Position numbers and translations under genes: made by a program. The notes beneath the pieces are model-generated. The model was not told the DNA's origin. It searched no databases and worked only from the letters and a program-made list of their open reading frames with translations. A stretch of DNA of 64,000 bases from Mesorhizobium sp. LHD-90 (GTDB lineage: Bacteria > Pseudomonadota > Alphaproteobacteria > Rhizobiales > Rhizobiaceae): positions 186,001 through 250,000 of the forward strand of contig NZ_JAVFVV010000004.1 in the NCBI RefSeq assembly GCF_030929505.1, in the 5' to 3' direction. How positions within the stretch are numbered: position 1 is the stretch's first letter; each line of letters starts with the position of its first letter. This document shows positions 60,688-64,000 of this stretch, piece after piece.

Positions 60688-61752
60688 CGGCTCGCCGGCG
60701 ACGGCGCCTTCGGTTTCAGCGACCCGCCGGCGCGAGCTGCCGCGAATTGCGAGCGTCACAGGAAACGTGACGTCGGGCGGCGGCGTGCCGTTCTCGATCG
60801 CATCGAACAGCGCGCCGGCCGCGGTCTCGCCAAGAAGGTCCGCGGGCTGGATCACGGTCGTCAGCCGCGGATTGGAGATGGCGGCAAAGGGAATCCCGTC
60901 AAAACCGGTCACCGCCAGATCGTCCGGCACCGAAACGTCGGCGCGTCGCAGCGCATCCAGCATGTGCAGTGCCATCTTGTCGTCGTAGCACAGCAGCGCG
61001 TCCGGCCTCTCGCGCGCCACCAGGCGGGCGACGCTCTCGAAATCGGTCTGCTCCTCTCCGGTCGAATATTCGCGGATGCGCGGCTCGATGCCCAGCGCCT
61101 CCAGCGACCGCAGGATGGCGTTGCGGCGCAGCCGGTTCGAGGCGATGTCCGGACCGTTGACGTAGGAAAGGCGCCGCTTGCCGAGACCGAGCAGGTGCTC
61201 CACCATCAGCCGGATACCAAGTTCGTCGTCGGCGCGCACGCGCCCGAGCGGCGTTTCGCTGGCCAGCACGGCGTCGGCGCCTTCATGCAGGATGAAGACG
61301 GCGTGTGCCGGGCGAACTTCCTCGATAGTCTCGCGCATCGACAGCGGCGTGCTGCAGAACACGATGCCCTCGGCTTGATGCTCGATCAGCGTGCGCAGGC
61401 TCCTGGTGCGCCGCGCCTCGTCGCGTGAGCCGTCCATGACGATCACCGTGTAGCCGCGGCTGTCGGCCGCCCGGCCGAAACCTGCGACGACCAGCGCGTG
61501 GACCGGGTCGGTGACGTCGGGCACCAGCAGGCCGAGCGTCCTGCTGGTCTGGCGGGCGAGGTTGCGCGCCGCCGCGTTGGGCACGTAGCCGAGGTCGCGC
61601 GCCACTCGCCGGATCGCGGCCCGCGTCTGCTCGCTGATCTCAGGGCTGCCGCGCAGCGCCCGCGACACGGTGGCCTCGGAAACGTCGAGCGCCCTGGCGA
61701 TGTCCGAAAGGGTCGGACGCCCGGGTTTCCTGGGTGCGAACTGCTCTTTCAT
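60682..61752 (-). CDS. LacI-family transcriptional regulator (second)
   Basis: A 356-residue regulator from the ATG at 61752 (MKEQFAPRKPGRP); the longer frame upstream crosses the operator region. The helix-turn-helix PTLSDIARALDVSEATVSRALRGSPEIS and the HTH-linked hinge RAAIRRVARDLGYVPNAAARNLA are canonical. The ligand domain follows (LGLLVPDVTDPVHALVVAGFGRAA, VNGPDIASNRLRRNAIL). Two perfect LacI-type palindromes lie upstream, consistent with autoregulation. It converges on the ATPase gene with a 6-bp overlap, so its target may be elsewhere: its own gene or the DSD1 gene. Confidence 0.9.
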
Positions 61753-61814
61753 GACCTGTTGTTTCTCGCCCGACTTTCGGCCGGCCGGCTCGTCCTGCCT
61801 GTCTCTCGACCGCC

Positions 61815-61881
61815 GCAACCGCTTGCGGCCGCTCGCCAGCATTCGGGGCTGGAGCGTGAAATGTCAAACGCAACCGCTTGC
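61815..61881. promoter_or_regulatory. Two GCAACCGCTTGC operators upstream of the LacI gene
   Basis: Identical palindromes at 61815-61826 and 61870-61881, 55 bp apart (about five helical turns, measured start to start). GCAANCGNTTGC is the classic LacI/GalR-family operator. They lie between the LacI start (61752) and the end of the DSD1 gene (61962). The spacing would allow cooperative or looped binding. Confidence 0.7.
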
Positions 61882-61961
61882 AGCAGCACTCGTGGACCGG
61901 GCTACCAGACCGGGAGGACGAAAGCATCTGACGGCGGCGCTCCGCCATTGTCTGAAAAAGG

Positions 61962-63110
61962 TCAGTACAGCTTTCCGCGTGCAGTCACCGGCCAGAGCGT
62001 TTCGACCTTGCCGCCGCGCACGCCGACATACCAGTCGTAGAGATTGCAGGTCGGGTCGCAATGGCCGGGCACCAGTTTCAGCCGGTCGTTGATTGCGAGC
62101 AGGTTATCGGGATCCTCGATCTTGCCGTGTTCGTCATTGGCGGCGGCATAACGCACGCCGGGTCGGTCAAAAATCACCGGCAGGCCGCTGTCGACGGCCA
62201 GCGCCTTCAGCCCGGCATCGCAGACGGCGCGGTCGGGCTCCGGCTTGCTCATCACCGCGGTGAGCACGAACAGCGCATTCTCGAAACCGCCGACCACGCC
62301 GCCGCCGGCGTCGCGGATGCGGCCGTAATCGGCGTCCATGAAGATGTAGGAGCCGCATTGCAACTCGTTGTAGACGCCGGAATTGCCCTCGATCTCGAAA
62401 CTGCCTGTGCCGGCGCCGCCGATTATGGCGCAGTCGAGCCCGGCTACGCCAAGCAGCCGAACCGTCTGGCGCGTCTGTTCGATGGCGATGCCGATCGCCG
62501 CCCCGCGTTCGGCCGCATCGGCGATGTGCTGCGCGGCGCCCTGATAGGCCTGCAGGCCGGAAAAGATCAGGTTTTGGGCCGCGGCCACCCTCCGTGCCAG
62601 GTCGACGGCAGGCGCGCCGGCGGCAACGCCGCAGCGGCGCGCGCCGCATTCGATTTCCACCAGCACTTCGATCGTGACGCCGTGCCGGACCGCGGCGGCC
62701 GACAAAGCCTCGACGCCGGTGGCATCGTCGGCGCAGACGATGATGCGTGCGTGCCGCGCCAGCCGTTCGATCTTCAAGGGGTCGCGCACCTCGTTGGAGA
62801 CGAGGATGTCGCGGATGCCGGCGCGCGCCAGCGCCTCCGCCTCCGACACCTTCTGGCAGCAGACGCCGCAGCCGCCGCCATGCTCGATCTGGTAGCGCGC
62901 GATGTCGGCCGACTTGTGCGTCTTGGCATGCGGGCGCAGCCGTACCCCCATGCGCTCGATGGCTTCCTTCATGCGCGCGCAATTGCGCTCGAAGGCGTCG
63001 AGATCGACGATCAGCGCCGGCGTCTGAATTTCCGAAATGTCCATGCCGACTGCGGCGGGCACGTCGTAACCTACTTCCAATGCGGCAATCCTCTGATCCA
63101 TGGCGGTCAT
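61962..63110 (-). CDS. DSD1-family PLP-dependent enzyme (D-amino acid aldolase/dehydratase-like)
   Basis: A 382-residue enzyme of the alanine racemase-like PLP fold type III, DSD1/D-threonine aldolase group. LRPHAKTHKSADIARYQI holds the PLP lysine, followed by GGCGVCCQKVSEAEALARAGIRDILVSNEV. The C-terminal metal-site-like part has VPGHCDPTCNLYDW (His, Cys). The start is taken at the ATG at 63110 (MTAMDQRIAALEV); ATG at 63101 is an alternative. Members cleave D-threonine or D-3-hydroxy amino acids or dehydrate D-serine-like substrates. It is divergent from the ROK regulator, which may control it. Confidence 0.82.
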   Translation of the reverse strand: MTAMDQRIAALEVGYDVPAAVGMDISEIQTPALIVDLDAFERNCARMKEAIERMGVRLRPHAKTHKSADIARYQIEHGGGCGVCCQKVSEAEALARAGIRDILVSNEVRDPLKIERLARHARIIVCADDATGVEALSAAAVRHGVTIEVLVEIECGARRCGVAAGAPAVDLARRVAAAQNLIFSGLQAYQGAAQHIADAAERGAAIGIAIEQTRQTVRLLGVAGLDCAIIGGAGTGSFEIEGNSGVYNELQCGSYIFMDADYGRIRDAGGGVVGGFENALFVLTAVMSKPEPDRAVCDAGLKALAVDSGLPVIFDRPGVRYAAANDEHGKIEDPDNLLAINDRLKLVPGHCDPTCNLYDWYVGVRGGKVETLWPVTARGKLY

Positions 63111-63252
63111 GCTCCGATGGTGGCAGCCGCCGTTTTCGACCCGGCTTGCGATCGGTCGAGTTTCAGGCAAACTGCGCGTGTTTTCAATGCTCTTTGCATA
63201 TCGGATCGACTCCTCTATGGATTTTGTCAAGTTTCCTAACTAAAGGATTTCC
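63111..63252. promoter_or_regulatory. Divergent control region between DSD1-family and ROK genes
   Basis: A 142-bp gap. Near the ROK start the sequence GTTTCCTAACTAAAGGATTTCC contains TCCT-AACTAA-AGGA, a small inverted repeat of the AT-centred type often seen for ROK repressors. No consensus promoter was identified with confidence. Confidence 0.35.
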
Positions 63253-64000
63253 GTGAAACGTGTTGAACCCCACGAAGCCGCGATCCGCGCAACCTTCACC
63301 TCCAGCGCGCGCTCCGTCTTCCGAAAGCTGTTTGCCGAGGGGCCGGCGACGCGGCCGCAGCTTTGCGCCGCGCTCGACTTGTCGCGGCCGACCATGTCCT
63401 CCTCCATCGGCGAGCTGGAGCGCGTCGGTTATGTCGAGAAGATCGGCGAGATCCAGGGCGCGCTCGGCCGCAAGGCCGGCATGTACCGGCTAGGGGCAGG
63501 CGCCGGTCATGTGATCGCGGTCGATGCCGGCTCCACCCATGTGCGGCTGCGTGTCTCAACCCTCGACCGCCGGCTGCTGCACCACCGCGTCTACCGTCTG
63601 GCCTCCAACCAGCGCTATCTCGGTCCCGAAATCAGCCAGGCGGTGGCGGAGGAGATCGAGGCGGTCCGCGCCGAGACCGAAAAGGGCTGGGGCAAGCTGC
63701 GGGCGCTCGGCATCGCGCTGCCGTCGCGTGTGGTCGAAGACGACACGGAGAAGGCGGCGACGCGGCAGGAAAACCTGTTCAGCCATTTCAAGCCGCCGGC
63801 CGACGTGCCGCTGCTGCTCGAAAACAACGTCAACTGCGCGGCGATCGCCGAGCAGAGCCACGGTGTCGCCAGGGGACACAAGGATTTCGCCTATATCCAG
63901 GTCGGCGTGAAGATCGGCATGGGCGTGGTGCTGGGCGGCCGGCTGATCCGCGGGCGCAGCGGCGCTGCCGGTGAGATCAGCCATCTTCCCTATCCCTGGG
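63253..64000 (+). CDS. ROK-family transcriptional regulator, 3' end cut by the window
   Basis: Open from a GTG at 63253 to the window edge (249 codons), so the C-terminus is missing. The N-terminal winged helix-turn-helix (ARSVFRKLFAEGPATRPQLCAALDLSRPTMSSSIGELERVGYVEKIG) is typical of NagC/XylR-type ROK repressors. The actin-like sugar-kinase-type domain follows (HVIAVDAGSTHVRLRV, LLLENNVNCAAIAEQ, AYIQVGVKIGMGVVLGGRLIRG...GAAGEISHLP). It probably represses neighbouring catabolic genes and responds to a sugar or amino sugar. It is divergent from the DSD1-family enzyme. Confidence 0.88.
   Translation, partial: MKRVEPHEAAIRATFTSSARSVFRKLFAEGPATRPQLCAALDLSRPTMSSSIGELERVGYVEKIGEIQGALGRKAGMYRLGAGAGHVIAVDAGSTHVRLRVSTLDRRLLHHRVYRLASNQRYLGPEISQAVAEEIEAVRAETEKGWGKLRALGIALPSRVVEDDTEKAATRQENLFSHFKPPADVPLLLENNVNCAAIAEQSHGVARGHKDFAYIQVGVKIGMGVVLGGRLIRGRSGAAGEISHLPYPW

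Overview
The window looks like a piece of a Rhizobiales chromosome (Mesorhizobium/Phyllobacteriaceae-like). The inference rests on high GC, many solute-binding-protein ABC transporters for sugars, amino acids and amides, repeated Gfo/Idh/MocA dehydrogenases, a Zur-ZnuABC zinc system with His-rich tails, and abundant GC-rich palindromic intergenic repeats. No taxonomic search was possible.

Region 1 (1-about 8460) is a lower-GC integrated element and is the accessory part of the window. It holds the 5' part of a primase-polymerase gene that runs off the left edge (minus strand, first base 864), a small Cys-rich protein, a small protein behind a consensus promoter, a D5-like SF3 helicase, a striking CCCCTAG/CTAGGGG repeat field next to the helicase gene (candidate replication origin), decayed gene remnants, a putative type II restriction-modification pair and a P4-type tyrosine integrase at the right edge. 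The gene set resembles a self-replicating satellite-type element carrying R-M cargo. Structural phage genes are not seen.

Region 2 (8599-18788) is a catabolic/transport block: RidA protein, deacetylase-type amidohydrolase, SDR dehydrogenase, a flavin monooxygenase with an NTF2-like front domain, an RpiR regulator, a nitrate/sulfonate-type ABC importer and a Gfo/Idh dehydrogenase. Region 3 (19154-22550) is zinc uptake: znuC-znuB-znuA divergent from zur with a shared palindromic operator.

Region 4 (22557-30292) is a ribose/fructose-type sugar ABC importer, an aldose-epimerase-like protein, a LacI regulator and two coupled Gfo/Idh dehydrogenases. At least five copies of a TCAAAATGA operator sit at both ends. 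Region 5 (30336-42519) has an RpiR regulator, an SDR, a mannitol-dehydrogenase-family enzyme, a TIM-barrel isomerase, two Gfo/Idh dehydrogenases and a second full sugar ABC importer. Together, regions 4 and 5 suggest oxidoreductive catabolism of an unusual sugar, polyol or glycoside.

Region 6 (42701-48036) is a five-gene branched-chain-amino-acid-type (Liv) importer plus maleylacetoacetate isomerase. Region 7 (48176-51873) has a 2-oxoglutarate/Fe(II) oxygenase, two O6-alkylguanine-DNA methyltransferases and small unknown proteins.

Region 8 (52237-60687) is an amide-utilisation operon: AmiC-like sensor, ANTAR antiterminator, dipeptide-type ABC importer, acetamidase/formamidase and a fused two-domain ATPase. 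Palindromic repeats are inserted in frame in two of its genes. Region 9 (60682-64000) has a LacI regulator, a DSD1-family PLP enzyme and a ROK regulator cut by the right edge.
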